NCBI GenBank assembly: GCA_041908445.1
Contig: JAYRFK010000049.1
Span: 5,225 to 69,224, forward strand
Source of the DNA: JAEUJM01 sp041908445
GTDB taxonomy: Bacteria; Actinomycetota; Acidimicrobiia; Acidimicrobiales; DATDAH01
Direction: 5' to 3'
Length of the DNA stretch: 64,000 nt
Under the pieces are notes generated by a model that saw nothing but the letters and a program-made list of their open reading frames with translations, searched no databases and was not told the origin of the DNA. Position 1 is the first letter of the stretch; each line of letters starts with the position of its first letter. The translations under genes were made by a program, and so were the position numbers. Positions 51,756 to 60,425 of this stretch are shown piece after piece.

Positions 51756-53293
51756 TCCCCGCCTGCCGGGCACCCACGTCCGCCATGCACTTCTCGCTCA
51801 CCGGTGACGTGCACGCGTGCTGCCAGAACGGTGCCTACTCCTACGGCAACGTCAACGAGCAGCGCCTGCGGGAGATCTGGGTGGGGACGTCGCGGCGGGC
51901 CATGGCCGAGGACCTGCTCCACGGCCGGTACCCGACGGGGTGCGAGCTGTGCGAGGTCGAGCACGCCATCGGGAACCGCCAGGCCACCCCGGCGCAGGCC
52001 TTCGACCACTTCCCGGCGGAGCCGGCGATCTGGCCCCGCCTGCTCGAGTTCACCCTCTCGAACCGCTGCAACCTCGAGTGCGTCCAGTGCAACGGCGACA
52101 ACTCCTCCACCATCCGCGCCAGGCGGGAGGGCCGACCACCGCTGCCGTCGGCCTACGGCGCCGACTTCTTCGAGCAGCTCCCGCCGTTCCTCGAGCACGC
52201 CGAGGTGGTCTCGTTCCTCGGGGGCGAGCCGTTTCTCGCGCCCGAGGCCAAGCAGGTGTGGGAGCTGCTGCTCGCCGCGACCAACCGGCCGGTCGTCCGG
52301 GTCACGACGAACGCGACGGTGTGGAACGACGCGGTCGAACGGGTCGTGCACGGCCTGGCGATGCACGTCGCCGTCTCCATCGACGGCGCCACCGCGGCGA
52401 CCTACGAGTCGATCCGCGTCGGCGCCCGGTTCGACCGGGTGGTGGCCAACCGGGACCGGTTCCTCGACGCCTGCCGGAGCTACGGCGGGATCCTCCACCT
52501 CAACTACTGCCTCATGCGGGCCAACTGGCACGAGCTCGGCCGGTTCCTCCTCGACGCCGACGCGCTCGACGTGGACGGCAACGTCATCCCCGTGTTCGGG
52601 CCCTCGCAGCACAGCCTCTTCACGCTCGACCACGCCACGCTCGCGCCGATCGTCGCGGCACTCGAGGACGAGGACCGCAGGATCGGCGAGCGCCTCGACC
52701 GCAACCGGCCGGCGTGGTCGGCGACCCTGGCGCGCCTGCGGGCGCAGCTCGCGTCCTCCGACTTCGCCGAACGGCGGACTCGTCAACTCGTCCACATCCG
52801 CTCCCGCGAGGCCACCCGGCGGCAATTGCTCGACGGGCTCGTGGGTGCGCTCGGCGTGCACGTGTCCCGCGAGCGGCGCGCCGAGGTGGCCCGCCGTCGC
52901 CACGAGGAGTCGGAGCGGCTGCTCCGCATCGAGGCCGAGGCGCTGCGCTCGTGGTCGGGGCGACCGCCGATCGTCGTCGCCTTCGACGACGACGACGTGG
53001 TCACCTCGGTCGACGTGCCCGAGTGGGGTGGGGTGCTCGCGCCAGGTGACTGGGCGGGCCTGGACATCGCCGAGCTCGGTCGCGTGACCGAGGCACGGCT
53101 CGGTGCGGTCGAGCTCGGGCCGGTCGAGGACCGCTCGGACGGTGACGGCCTGCTCCTGGTCAACGAGTCGACGGTGGCGGCCGACGGTCGTCGGGCCCAC
53201 TTCCGGACGGTGCAGGCCCCTGCGCTCGGTCGGATGTTGATCGCCTCGCCGGACCTCGGCGTGCCGGTGCCGGTGGGCGGCGGCGCCGGCTGA
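51752..53293 (+). CDS. N-twitch/SPASM radical SAM protein, array member F
   Basis: A 513-residue member starting only four residues before its first cluster cysteine: C5 (CRAPTSAMHFS), C23-C24 (HACCQNG), C64/C67 (TGCELC); radical SAM C106, C110, C113 (CNLECVQCNGDNSS); GGEPF, TTNATVW, SIDGATAATYES, YCLMRANW. An Arg/Glu-rich helix (residues ~345-405, probably coiled) joins to a PAS-like C-terminus (IVVAFDDDDVVTSVDVPEWG). Convergent with member G across 33 bp. Confidence 0.84.
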   Translation: MIPACRAPTSAMHFSLTGDVHACCQNGAYSYGNVNEQRLREIWVGTSRRAMAEDLLHGRYPTGCELCEVEHAIGNRQATPAQAFDHFPAEPAIWPRLLEFTLSNRCNLECVQCNGDNSSTIRARREGRPPLPSAYGADFFEQLPPFLEHAEVVSFLGGEPFLAPEAKQVWELLLAATNRPVVRVTTNATVWNDAVERVVHGLAMHVAVSIDGATAATYESIRVGARFDRVVANRDRFLDACRSYGGILHLNYCLMRANWHELGRFLLDADALDVDGNVIPVFGPSQHSLFTLDHATLAPIVAALEDEDRRIGERLDRNRPAWSATLARLRAQLASSDFAERRTRQLVHIRSREATRRQLLDGLVGALGVHVSRERRAEVARRRHEESERLLRIEAEALRSWSGRPPIVVAFDDDDVVTSVDVPEWGGVLAPGDWAGLDIAELGRVTEARLGAVELGPVEDRSDGDGLLLVNESTVAADGRRAHFRTVQAPALGRMLIASPDLGVPVPVGGGAG

Positions 53294-53326
53294 TCGGGCG
53301 GCCCCGCCCCGTGGCCCGCCGTGGCC

Positions 53327-54526
53327 TCAGGGAGGCGTCGGCCGGGGTGGCGGCGAGATGCGGACGGGCACGCCCGCGCCGGTGTCGCCGCGGGCTGCGG
53401 CCTCGTCGCGCCAGGTGGCGACCTGGGTGTGCACGAAGCGCTCGAACACCTCCCGGTTGCCGCGGCACGCGTCGCCGGCGGGCCCCTCGGCGGGCTCGGG
53501 CAGGGCCTTGGCCGCCAGGGTGTCGTGGATGTGGCCCAGCTCCTCGGCGGTCAGGTTGTGCAGCGCGAGGTGCTCGGGGTAGCGGATGGTGTTGAACCAG
53601 AGGAACACGTTCCGCTCGCTGGCGAACCAGACGAAGTCGGCCATCTCGTCCCAGTTCACCCGCATGGGGTTGACCATGACCGCGAGGTTCCGGCCGCCGG
53701 CCTGGCAGTAGCCCCGGTACTCCTCGAAGTTGGCCAGGACCTCGTCGAGGTCACCGTTGACCCGGATCTCGGCGTAGCGCTCCGGGATGAGCGAGTCGAT
53801 GGAGAGGTTCACGTGCACGTTGCAGCGCTCCATCATCCGCCGGGCCTTGTCGTTGATGATGGTGCCGTTGGTGGCGATGGTGATCTTGAGGTCGGGCCGG
53901 ATCTCGGCGACCCGGTCCGCGATCTTGTGGACGATGGGCTGCATCAAGGGCTCGCCCCCGTTGAACCGCAGCTCCCGCAGGTGGGGGAGCAGCTCGGCGA
54001 CCTGGTCCACGAAGGTGTCGTCGTAGGGGCTGACGAGCGGCGGCAGGTGGTCGCGGTTCCGGCGGATCTTCGACGACAGCTGCCCCGAGCACATCACGCA
54101 CTCGAGGTTGCACAGGTTGGAGAGCTCGAGCTCGAGCATGGTCGGCCACTCGCCGATCGGGTGGTCGTTGTCGTAGGCCGCCGCGAGCGGGAGGTTGCCC
54201 GTCTCCACGTTGTGCTCGCAGACCCCGCAGGCCTTCGGGAACCGGTGGTCCCGGTGGGCGGCACGGAGGTCCGTGAAGAGCCGTCCGTTCCAGATGTCGG
54301 CGATCGAGGTGTCCGGTGACCACCGGGGGGTCGACGGGGTGAAGTGCAACCAGCACGGCGCCACCTGGCCGTCGACGGTGAAGTACAGGTTGGTGAGCGG
54401 GGCGTTGCACACGCTGTCCCGGTAGGGCGTGTCGCGCGACGCCTGCCACGCCGCGAGGGGATCCGTCGGCGCGCCCTCCGTGGCGTCGCGGCCCGCGGTC
54501 GGACGGCGACGCCGGCGGGCCAGCAC
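53327..54526 (-). CDS. N-twitch/SPASM radical SAM protein, array member G (no PAS domain)
   Basis: A 399-residue outlier. The N-terminal cluster domain has C40 (CNAPLTNLYFT), a single C58 in APCWLH where other members have CC, and C100/C103 (ACGVC); radical SAM C139, C143, C146 (CNLECVMCSGQLSS); GGEPLMQP, ATNGTIIN and NPMRVNW differ from the common forms. It ends about 60 residues after the core with no PAS-like domain. It may be the ancestral type or act on a different substrate. GTG at 54526; a TACACT box lies 28 nt upstream. Confidence 0.83.
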   Translation of the reverse strand: MLARRRRRPTAGRDATEGAPTDPLAAWQASRDTPYRDSVCNAPLTNLYFTVDGQVAPCWLHFTPSTPRWSPDTSIADIWNGRLFTDLRAAHRDHRFPKACGVCEHNVETGNLPLAAAYDNDHPIGEWPTMLELELSNLCNLECVMCSGQLSSKIRRNRDHLPPLVSPYDDTFVDQVAELLPHLRELRFNGGEPLMQPIVHKIADRVAEIRPDLKITIATNGTIINDKARRMMERCNVHVNLSIDSLIPERYAEIRVNGDLDEVLANFEEYRGYCQAGGRNLAVMVNPMRVNWDEMADFVWFASERNVFLWFNTIRYPEHLALHNLTAEELGHIHDTLAAKALPEPAEGPAGDACRGNREVFERFVHTQVATWRDEAAARGDTGAGVPVRISPPPRPTPP

Positions 54527-54554
54527 CTGGGTGAGTCGGGGGGCGATGGGTCGC

Positions 54555-54560
54555 AGTGTA
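54555..54560 (-). promoter_or_regulatory. -10-like box TACACT of radical SAM member G
   Basis: Minus-strand TACACT in the 55-bp gap after the glycosyltransferase operon, 28 nt before the GTG at 54526. It would let G be transcribed separately from the operon. Confidence 0.35.
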
Positions 54561-54581
54561 GGGAGGTCGGATCGGTGGCGG

Positions 54582-55742
54582 TCAGCCCTGGCTCACCGCT
54601 GCGAGGAGGCGGCGGGCGCCGACGCTGACGTCGTGGTGGCCGCGTGCCGCGTCGGTGCCGGCCTCGACCACCCGGCGGCGGCGCTCGGGATCGGTCACCA
54701 GTGCGGCCACCGCCTCGACCAGCGCGTCGACGTCGAGGTAGGGCACGGCGACCGCGGTCGCCCCCGCCGGGGAGTCCCGCAGCACGTTGTCGGTGCGCAC
54801 CACGGCGGTACCGAGGCCCACCGCCTCGAACACGAGGAGGTCCGCCGGCTCGCGGCGCGTCGAGCACACGAGCACGTCCATGGCCGCGAGGAAGTCGAAC
54901 GGCTTCGAACCGCTCACGATCGTGGTGAGGTCGTCGACGCCGGCGTTGCGCAGGTCGTGGCGCAACGGCCACAGGGCGCGCTCGTCGTCGTCCTCGGCCA
55001 CCCAGAGGAAGCGGAGGGGGCGATCGGGGAGCCGGCGGCGCAGGGCCCAGGCCATCAGCACGAACTGCTCGGGCTCGGCCCACCAGTCGGGGGGCCCGAA
55101 CGCGCCCACGACGAGATCGTCCTCGCCGACCCCGAGCTCGGCCCGCGTCGGCGGCTGGAGCGACACCAGCGGCCCCTGGACCCCGGCGGCGATCACGTAG
55201 TGGTGCACCACGATCCGGGAGCGGGCCACCCCGAGCTCACGGCAGAGGGCGTCGGCGATCTCGTCCGAGCCGGCCACGAACACGTCGGCCCGCGCCGCGA
55301 TCATGTCCCGGTCGGCGGCGCTCAGGCGGTCGCCGTCCAGCTCGGCCACGTCGTGGACGTGCACGACCGACCGGGCGCCGGGGCCCACGGCGAAGCCGAG
55401 GATGCGGGCGGCCTCGAGGCCGTTGACGTAGAGCAGGTCGGCGCGCCGGCGCTGGAGCACCCACCAGCGCAGCCGCAGGCTCTTGAGGGCGCCGGTGAGG
55501 CGGCGGAACCCGAGCACCTCGGCGACGCGGGCGGGCCGCCAGGCGTTGAGCTCGTCGAGCACCCGCACGGGGGCGAGCTCGGCGAACTGGTCGAGGAGGG
55601 GTCCCTCGTGCCAGGCGAGGACCTCGGTCTGCACGTCGGTCGAGAGCCGCAGCCACCGCAGCAGGTACAGCAGGAACACCTGGCCGCTGCCCACGACCCC
55701 GTCGCGGGTCACGAACACGATGCGCTCGACGCCTAGATCCAC
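54582..55742 (-). CDS. GT4-like glycosyltransferase 1 (last gene of the operon)
   Basis: A 386-residue GT-B glycosyltransferase. N-terminal half: RDGVVGSGQVFLLYLLRWL, LLYVNGLEAARI and VVHVHDVAELDG (acceptor side). C-terminal half: VVGAFGPPDWWAEPEQF, FLWVAEDD, and donor-binding CSTRREPADLLVFEAVGLG with an intact acidic pair (E...E, eight apart). Retaining sugar transfer from a nucleotide sugar in the cytoplasm is expected. GTG at 55742 overlaps the upstream stop by 10 bp. Confidence 0.85.
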   Translation of the reverse strand: MDLGVERIVFVTRDGVVGSGQVFLLYLLRWLRLSTDVQTEVLAWHEGPLLDQFAELAPVRVLDELNAWRPARVAEVLGFRRLTGALKSLRLRWWVLQRRRADLLYVNGLEAARILGFAVGPGARSVVHVHDVAELDGDRLSAADRDMIAARADVFVAGSDEIADALCRELGVARSRIVVHHYVIAAGVQGPLVSLQPPTRAELGVGEDDLVVGAFGPPDWWAEPEQFVLMAWALRRRLPDRPLRFLWVAEDDDERALWPLRHDLRNAGVDDLTTIVSGSKPFDFLAAMDVLVCSTRREPADLLVFEAVGLGTAVVRTDNVLRDSPAGATAVAVPYLDVDALVEAVAALVTDPERRRRVVEAGTDAARGHHDVSVGARRLLAAVSQG

Positions 55743-56935
55743 CGCTCGAGCTCCCGGTGGATGGCGGCGGCGCCCACGTCGGGGCCGTTCTCGGCCCGCG
55801 CCTTGGCCTGGGCGGCCCGGCCGAGGCGCTCGCGGAGCGCCGGGTCGCCGAGCACCTCGAGGGTGCGGTCGGCCATGGCGTGCAGGTCGGGGTAGGGGAC
55901 CACGAAGCCGCGCTCGCCGTCCCCGACGAACTCGGGCATGCCCCCGTTGTCGAAGCAGATGATGGGCACGCCGATCGACGCGGCCTCGAGGCACACGAGG
56001 GGGAAGGCGTCCTCGCGTGCAGGGAGCAGCAGGACGTCGAAGAGCCGGAACCAGGGGATGGGGTCGGCGTGGTGGCCGAGGAAGTGCATCCGGTCGCCCA
56101 GGCCGGCGTGCTCGACGTCGTAGCGGATCGGGTCGAGCTCGGGGCCGCCGGTCTCACCCCCGACCCAGACGAAGTGGGGGGCGGGCCCGTCGTGGCGGTC
56201 GCCGACGAGGCGGGCGACCTGGACGAACAGATCGGGGGCCTTGCGCCAGTGGGTCAGCCCGGCGGCGCCGACGACCGGGGCGTCCTCGGGGATCCCGAGC
56301 GACGCCCGCAGGGCCGCGGTCTCCTCCGGTGGCGCGGTCTCGGGGGGGAGCGCCACGAAGCCGTACTGGCGGGTGATCTGGTCGGGGGTGGCCCCGAACA
56401 CCCGCTCGGTCTCGGCGGCCACGGCGTCGGAGACGACCACGTAGTGCCGGGTCACCTCGCGGATCAGCTCGCGGTCCTCGGGTGGGAGGTGGAAGTCGAG
56501 GCCGATCGAGAGCTCGTGCACGTGGGTGAGCACGATGGGGTCGTCGAGGCGCAGGTAGCGCAGGGGCCGGACGCTGCCACACGTGTTCACGTAGACGACG
56601 TCGAAGCCGCGGACCGAGCGCATGCGCCAGCGCAGCGCCGCCGCCCGGATGCGGGGGGCGTGGCGCTCGAGGCCGAACTTCCAGGCCAGCGAGTCGAGCA
56701 CGACCGCCGGCCGGGGTGGGTCCCACTCGTCGAGGATCCACACGGGGGCGAGGGTGCGGAACTCCTCCTCGAGCTCGCCGCCCTGGAGGAAGAGCAACCC
56801 GAAGTCGAGGTCGGTGTGGGCGCGCAGCCAGCGGGCCAGGTGCAACAAGATGATGGGGGGGCCGGTGCGCTCCGCGGCGTGGGAGAGGAACAGCACCCGG
56901 CCACGGCGGGACCGCCGCCGCGTCACCGCCGTCAC
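55733..56935 (-). CDS. GT4-like glycosyltransferase 2
   Basis: A 400-residue paralog. FLSHAAERTGPPIILLHLARW opens the GT-B fold; VVYVNTCGSVRPLRYL, VLTHVHELSIGLDFHLPPED and SDAVAAETERVFG are shared with the operon's other members. The donor site has LPAREDAFPLVCLEAASIGV and FDNGGMPEFV, with the acidic residues intact. WRKAPDLFVQVARLV is the Lys-bearing helix before the Walker-like WVGG. The GTG at 56935 overlaps the previous stop by 4 bp. Confidence 0.87.
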   Translation of the reverse strand: MTAVTRRRSRRGRVLFLSHAAERTGPPIILLHLARWLRAHTDLDFGLLFLQGGELEEEFRTLAPVWILDEWDPPRPAVVLDSLAWKFGLERHAPRIRAAALRWRMRSVRGFDVVYVNTCGSVRPLRYLRLDDPIVLTHVHELSIGLDFHLPPEDRELIREVTRHYVVVSDAVAAETERVFGATPDQITRQYGFVALPPETAPPEETAALRASLGIPEDAPVVGAAGLTHWRKAPDLFVQVARLVGDRHDGPAPHFVWVGGETGGPELDPIRYDVEHAGLGDRMHFLGHHADPIPWFRLFDVLLLPAREDAFPLVCLEAASIGVPIICFDNGGMPEFVGDGERGFVVPYPDLHAMADRTLEVLGDPALRERLGRAAQAKARAENGPDVGAAAIHRELERWI

Positions 56936-58020
56936 CGAGCCGGCACCCGGAGGAGCTCGTCGGCGAGCAGGTCGGCGCTGCGGTCGAGGTCGTGGTGCAG
57001 GGCCACGTGGCGCACCAAGCGCTCGCCCAGCCGCGCCCGCTCGGCGGGGGAGCGGGCGAGCTCGACGAGCTCGGCGGCGAGGCGCTCGGTCTCCGGGTAG
57101 GGCACGACGCGGCCCCCGCCCGATGCTCGGGCGAGGTCGGCCATGCCCCCGGTGTCGAACGTGACGACGGGGACGCCGAACGAGGCGGCGGTGAGGCAGG
57201 CGAGGGGGAAGTCGTCCTCGCGCGAGGTGAGGGCGTAGAGGTCGAAGGCCCCCAGCCACGAGTCGATGTCGGCCTGGTCGTCGACGAAGCGGAGCCGGTC
57301 GCCGAGGCCCAGCAGGGCGAGGTCGGCGGCCTCGTCCCAGTGCGGCCCCGAGGGTAGGGGGGAGCCGACCCACACGAAGCGCAGGTCGAGGTCGGGGGCG
57401 TCGCGGCACGCCCGCCACGCGACCTGGGCGAACAGGTCGGGTGCCTTTCGCCACTCGCGGGCGCCGCACGCCCCCACGACCACGGCGTCCGGTCCGGCGC
57501 CGAGGTCGCGACGCACGGCGTCGCGGTGGGCGGCGCCGCTCCCGGGCGGCACGAAGTAGGGCACCCGACCGATCTTGCCCCGGGGGACGCCGTGGTGCCG
57601 AACCAGGTTCTCCTCGGCGCAGTCCGGGCCGACGAGGAAGCGGTCGGTCTCCTCCACCAGCCAGCGGTGGTCCTCGGGGCTCAGCCAGTACCGCAGGCCG
57701 ATCTCGAGCTCGTGGACGTGGGTGACGACCGCCGGTGGGCGGTGGCCCGACTCGCGCAGGGCCCGGATACTGACGGCGGTGTTCACGTAGGCCACCTCGG
57801 CGCCGCGCAGGAGCGCCTCGGCCCCGGCGGCGTCCTCGGTCCACACCCGGGTCGGGCACCGTGCGGCGAAGTCCTCGACGAGCTCGCCCCCGTCGAGGAG
57901 GACCACCGAGAGGTCGAGGTCGTGGCGACGCACGAGCCGGTCGATCACGCCGAGGGCGAACAACGGCGGCCCGGAGCGACGGCCCTCGTGGACCACCACC
58001 GCCACGCGGCGAGCGGTCAC
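56932..58020 (-). CDS. GT4-like glycosyltransferase 3
   Basis: A 362-residue paralog: VVVHEGRRSGPPLFALGVID, VAYVNTAVSIRAL, VVTHVHELEIGLRYWLSPED, EWRKAPDLFAQVAW and TSREDDFPLACLTAASFGV. In the donor motif the second Glu of the acidic pair is Thr (DDFPLACLT), a substitution that could change activity or donor. FDTGGMADLA follows normally. GTG at 58020 sits in a GTGA overlap with the upstream gene. Confidence 0.84.
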   Translation of the reverse strand: MTARRVAVVVHEGRRSGPPLFALGVIDRLVRRHDLDLSVVLLDGGELVEDFAARCPTRVWTEDAAGAEALLRGAEVAYVNTAVSIRALRESGHRPPAVVTHVHELEIGLRYWLSPEDHRWLVEETDRFLVGPDCAEENLVRHHGVPRGKIGRVPYFVPPGSGAAHRDAVRRDLGAGPDAVVVGACGAREWRKAPDLFAQVAWRACRDAPDLDLRFVWVGSPLPSGPHWDEAADLALLGLGDRLRFVDDQADIDSWLGAFDLYALTSREDDFPLACLTAASFGVPVVTFDTGGMADLARASGGGRVVPYPETERLAAELVELARSPAERARLGERLVRHVALHHDLDRSADLLADELLRVPAR

Positions 58021-59186
58021 GGCGCCGGCGTCCCGAGCAGGTGGGCGAGGGCGCGTCCGACGGCGGTCGGGCGGGGCCGGCCGAGGGCGTCGACGACGGC
58101 CGCGGCCATCGCCGCGGTGTCGGGGTAGGCCACGGCGGTGCCCCGGCCGAGCGTCATCGCCTCGGCGGCGGGCAGGTCGAAGCGCACGACCGGCACCTCG
58201 AGGACGTCGAGCAGGGCGGCGAAGGGCTCGTCGAGCGGGGTGAAGACCTGGGGTACGTCGCGGTCCTCGGCGACGAACCAGCCCACGGTCGGGTCGTAGG
58301 GCACGGCGAAGGGCCGTCGGGCGGGCAGGACCACCACGTCGGCCCGCCGCACCAGCTCGTGCCAGTCGTCGCGCTCGCCGCACCAGTGCAGCGCGTCCGC
58401 CAGGCCGAGGCGCTCGGTGTCGTAGCGGTAGGGGAAGTGGTCCGGTCCCTCCGGGTGCCCGCCCACCCAGGCGAAGTGCACCGGGCGGTCGGGAAGGGCC
58501 CGCCGCACGCGCCCCGCGACGGCGACGAACTGGTCCGCGCCCCCACCCCAGTCGATCGGGCCCAGGCCCACCACGAGGGCGACGTCGTCGGGGATCCCGA
58601 GCGCCCGGGGGGCGGTCGGGGGCGGCAGGTGCAGGTGCAGGGACCAGTGCAGGCGGTTCCACAGGTTCGGGACGACCTCGACCCGGGGCCGGGGATCTGC
58701 GGCCCGGCAGGCCGCCGCCGTGTCCTCGTCGACCGCGAGCACGGTGTCGCCCGCGGCCAGGGTGACCTCGAGGGACTCGGGAGGCTCGGCCTCGCGCCAG
58801 CCCAGGACGACGCCGACGGGGGCGCCGGGGGGCAGGTAGTGCGGCATCTCGGGCCGGAGCAGCCCGAGCACGAGCACGCACCGGGGCGGCCGGGCCCGGG
58901 CCCACCACGTGCGCATCCGGGCGTGGCGGAGCCGGCGCGCCAGGGGCCGCAGGTGGTGCCCGGCCAGCCAGATCGGCAGCCGCCAGCGGTTCACGTCCTC
59001 GATGTCACCGACGGGCCCGAGGGCGTCGAGGTCGAGGACGGACTTGCCCCGGTCCCAGCAGATGACCGACAGCTCGTGGCCGTCGGCCCGGAGCCGGTCG
59101 AGGAGCAGCGCGTGGGCCCGACGCTCGGCATCGGCGCGGACGGCGTGGACCACGACCACGACGTGCGGGGGACCGGGGGCGGTCAC
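58017..59186 (-). CDS. Divergent GT4-like glycosyltransferase 4, possibly inactive
   Basis: A 389-residue GT-B-fold protein that keeps the layout (VVVVHAVRADAERRAHALLL, RRLRHARMRTWWARARP, FAWVGGHPEGPDHFPYRYD) but has lost the usual SRED-FPL-LE donor motif: the matching region reads PARRPFAVPYD and later LDEPFAALLDVLEVPVV, without a clear acidic pair. The VHELEIGLRY block is also missing. It may be a regulatory or substrate-holding subunit for its three active neighbours. The GTG at 59186 overlaps the upstream stop by 4 bp. Confidence 0.75.
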   Translation of the reverse strand: MTAPGPPHVVVVVHAVRADAERRAHALLLDRLRADGHELSVICWDRGKSVLDLDALGPVGDIEDVNRWRLPIWLAGHHLRPLARRLRHARMRTWWARARPPRCVLVLGLLRPEMPHYLPPGAPVGVVLGWREAEPPESLEVTLAAGDTVLAVDEDTAAACRAADPRPRVEVVPNLWNRLHWSLHLHLPPPTAPRALGIPDDVALVVGLGPIDWGGGADQFVAVAGRVRRALPDRPVHFAWVGGHPEGPDHFPYRYDTERLGLADALHWCGERDDWHELVRRADVVVLPARRPFAVPYDPTVGWFVAEDRDVPQVFTPLDEPFAALLDVLEVPVVRFDLPAAEAMTLGRGTAVAYPDTAAMAAAVVDALGRPRPTAVGRALAHLLGTPAP

Positions 59187-60358
59187 CGACGGACCAGGTC
59201 CGTGAGCACGGCGTGCAGGGCCGGTGCCGCGACCTCGGTGAGGTGGTGGGCCCGGACGTGGGCGGCCAGCGTCGTGGCCTCGCGACGGCGCCCGTCCTCG
59301 TCGCCCGCCCAGCCGGCCAGGACCGCGGCCATGGCGGCCAGGTCGGGGTAGGGCACGACCGCGCCGGCACCCGCCGCCGCGACCAGCTCGACCATCCCGC
59401 CGGTGTCGAAGGTGACGAGGGGCACCTCGGCGGTGGCCGCCTCCAGCGCGGCCAGGGGGAAGGCGTCCTCCCGCGACGTGAGGGCGAAGGCGTCGGCGAC
59501 CCGGAACCAGGCCCCGGGGTCGTCCTGAGCCCCCACGAACCGCACCACGTCGGCCACGCCCCGGTGGTGGGCCTCGTGGTCGAGCGGCCACCAGGTCGGG
59601 CCGTCCGTGGCGCCGCCCACCCACACGAGCTGGAGCGGGCGGTCGACCGCCCGGCGCAGCTCGGCGGCGAGGCCCACGAACAGGTCGGGGCCCTTGCGCC
59701 ACTCGGTCATCCCCGACCCGACGACCACGAAGGCCTCGGGGTCGAGCCCGAGGGCGTGCCGGGCGGCGGCCCGGTCGGCGCCCGTGACCGGCGCCACCGG
59801 CTCGACGAACTCGTGGTGCACCTCGATGCGGCCGGGATCGACGCCGTGGCGCTCGGCGAGGTTGTCGGCCACCGCCTGGGACGCCGCGAAGAACCGGGTC
59901 GGGCGGTCGAGCAGCAGGGCCCGCTCGGTGGCGTCGAGCTGGTAGCGGAGCGCCACCTCGAGCTCGTGCACGTGGGCCACGACGGTCGCCGTGGCCGGCA
60001 CCTGGGCGAGCACGCGCAGCGTGGCGGGCGACGCGGTGTTCAGGTACACGAGCGGGATCGGCCCCCAGCCCCGCAGGTGCGTCCGGTCCCGGAGGCGGCG
60101 CAGCGAGGCCGAGGGGCCGTCGAGGCCGACCCGGGCCAGGCCCTGCTGGGCGATGCGGGGCAGGCTCCAGCGGGCGTCGAGCACCCGGACCTCGCCCCAG
60201 CGCCGGTAGTCCTCGAGGAGCGGGCCGCCGCGGGTCAGCACGGTGGCGAAGGCCAGGTCGTCGTGGGTGGCGAGCCACCGCTGCAGGTGGGCGAGGAACA
60301 TCGGGGGCCCGGTGCGGTCGGCGCCATGGCCGAGGAAGAGCACCGACGGCAGGTCCAC
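59183..60358 (-). CDS. GT4-like glycosyltransferase 5 (first gene of the operon)
   Basis: A 391-residue paralog: FLGHGADRTGPPMFLAHLQR, LVYLNTASPATLRVL, VVAHVHELEVALRYQLDATE, GSGMTEWRKGPDLFVGLA, LTSREDAFPLAALEAATAEV with intact acidic residues, FDTGGMVELV. Closest in sequence to glycosyltransferase 2. Leaderless GTG at 60358 behind a TAGCCT box; it leads the operon 60358 to 54582. The five enzymes would add several sugars in sequence or act as alternates. Confidence 0.87.
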   Translation of the reverse strand: MDLPSVLFLGHGADRTGPPMFLAHLQRWLATHDDLAFATVLTRGGPLLEDYRRWGEVRVLDARWSLPRIAQQGLARVGLDGPSASLRRLRDRTHLRGWGPIPLVYLNTASPATLRVLAQVPATATVVAHVHELEVALRYQLDATERALLLDRPTRFFAASQAVADNLAERHGVDPGRIEVHHEFVEPVAPVTGADRAAARHALGLDPEAFVVVGSGMTEWRKGPDLFVGLAAELRRAVDRPLQLVWVGGATDGPTWWPLDHEAHHRGVADVVRFVGAQDDPGAWFRVADAFALTSREDAFPLAALEAATAEVPLVTFDTGGMVELVAAAGAGAVVPYPDLAAMAAVLAGWAGDEDGRRREATTLAAHVRAHHLTEVAAPALHAVLTDLVRR

Positions 60359-60364
60359 GGCGAC

Positions 60365-60370
60365 AGGCTA
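60365..60370 (-). promoter_or_regulatory. -10-like box TAGCCT of the glycosyltransferase operon
   Basis: Minus-strand TAGCCT ends 6 nt before the GTG at 60358. Confidence 0.5.
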
Positions 60371-60413
60371 GGACCCGGCCGGGACCGGCCGAGGCGGCAC
60401 CACGGGCCTCCGG

Positions 60414-60419
60414 TAGCCT
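60414..60419 (+). promoter_or_regulatory. -10-like box TAGCCT of radical SAM members H-J
   Basis: TAGCCT ends 6 nt before the GTG at 60426. An identical hexamer at the same distance serves the divergent glycosyltransferase operon, so the 67-bp gap is symmetric. Confidence 0.5.
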
Positions 60420-60425
60420 CGGCCC

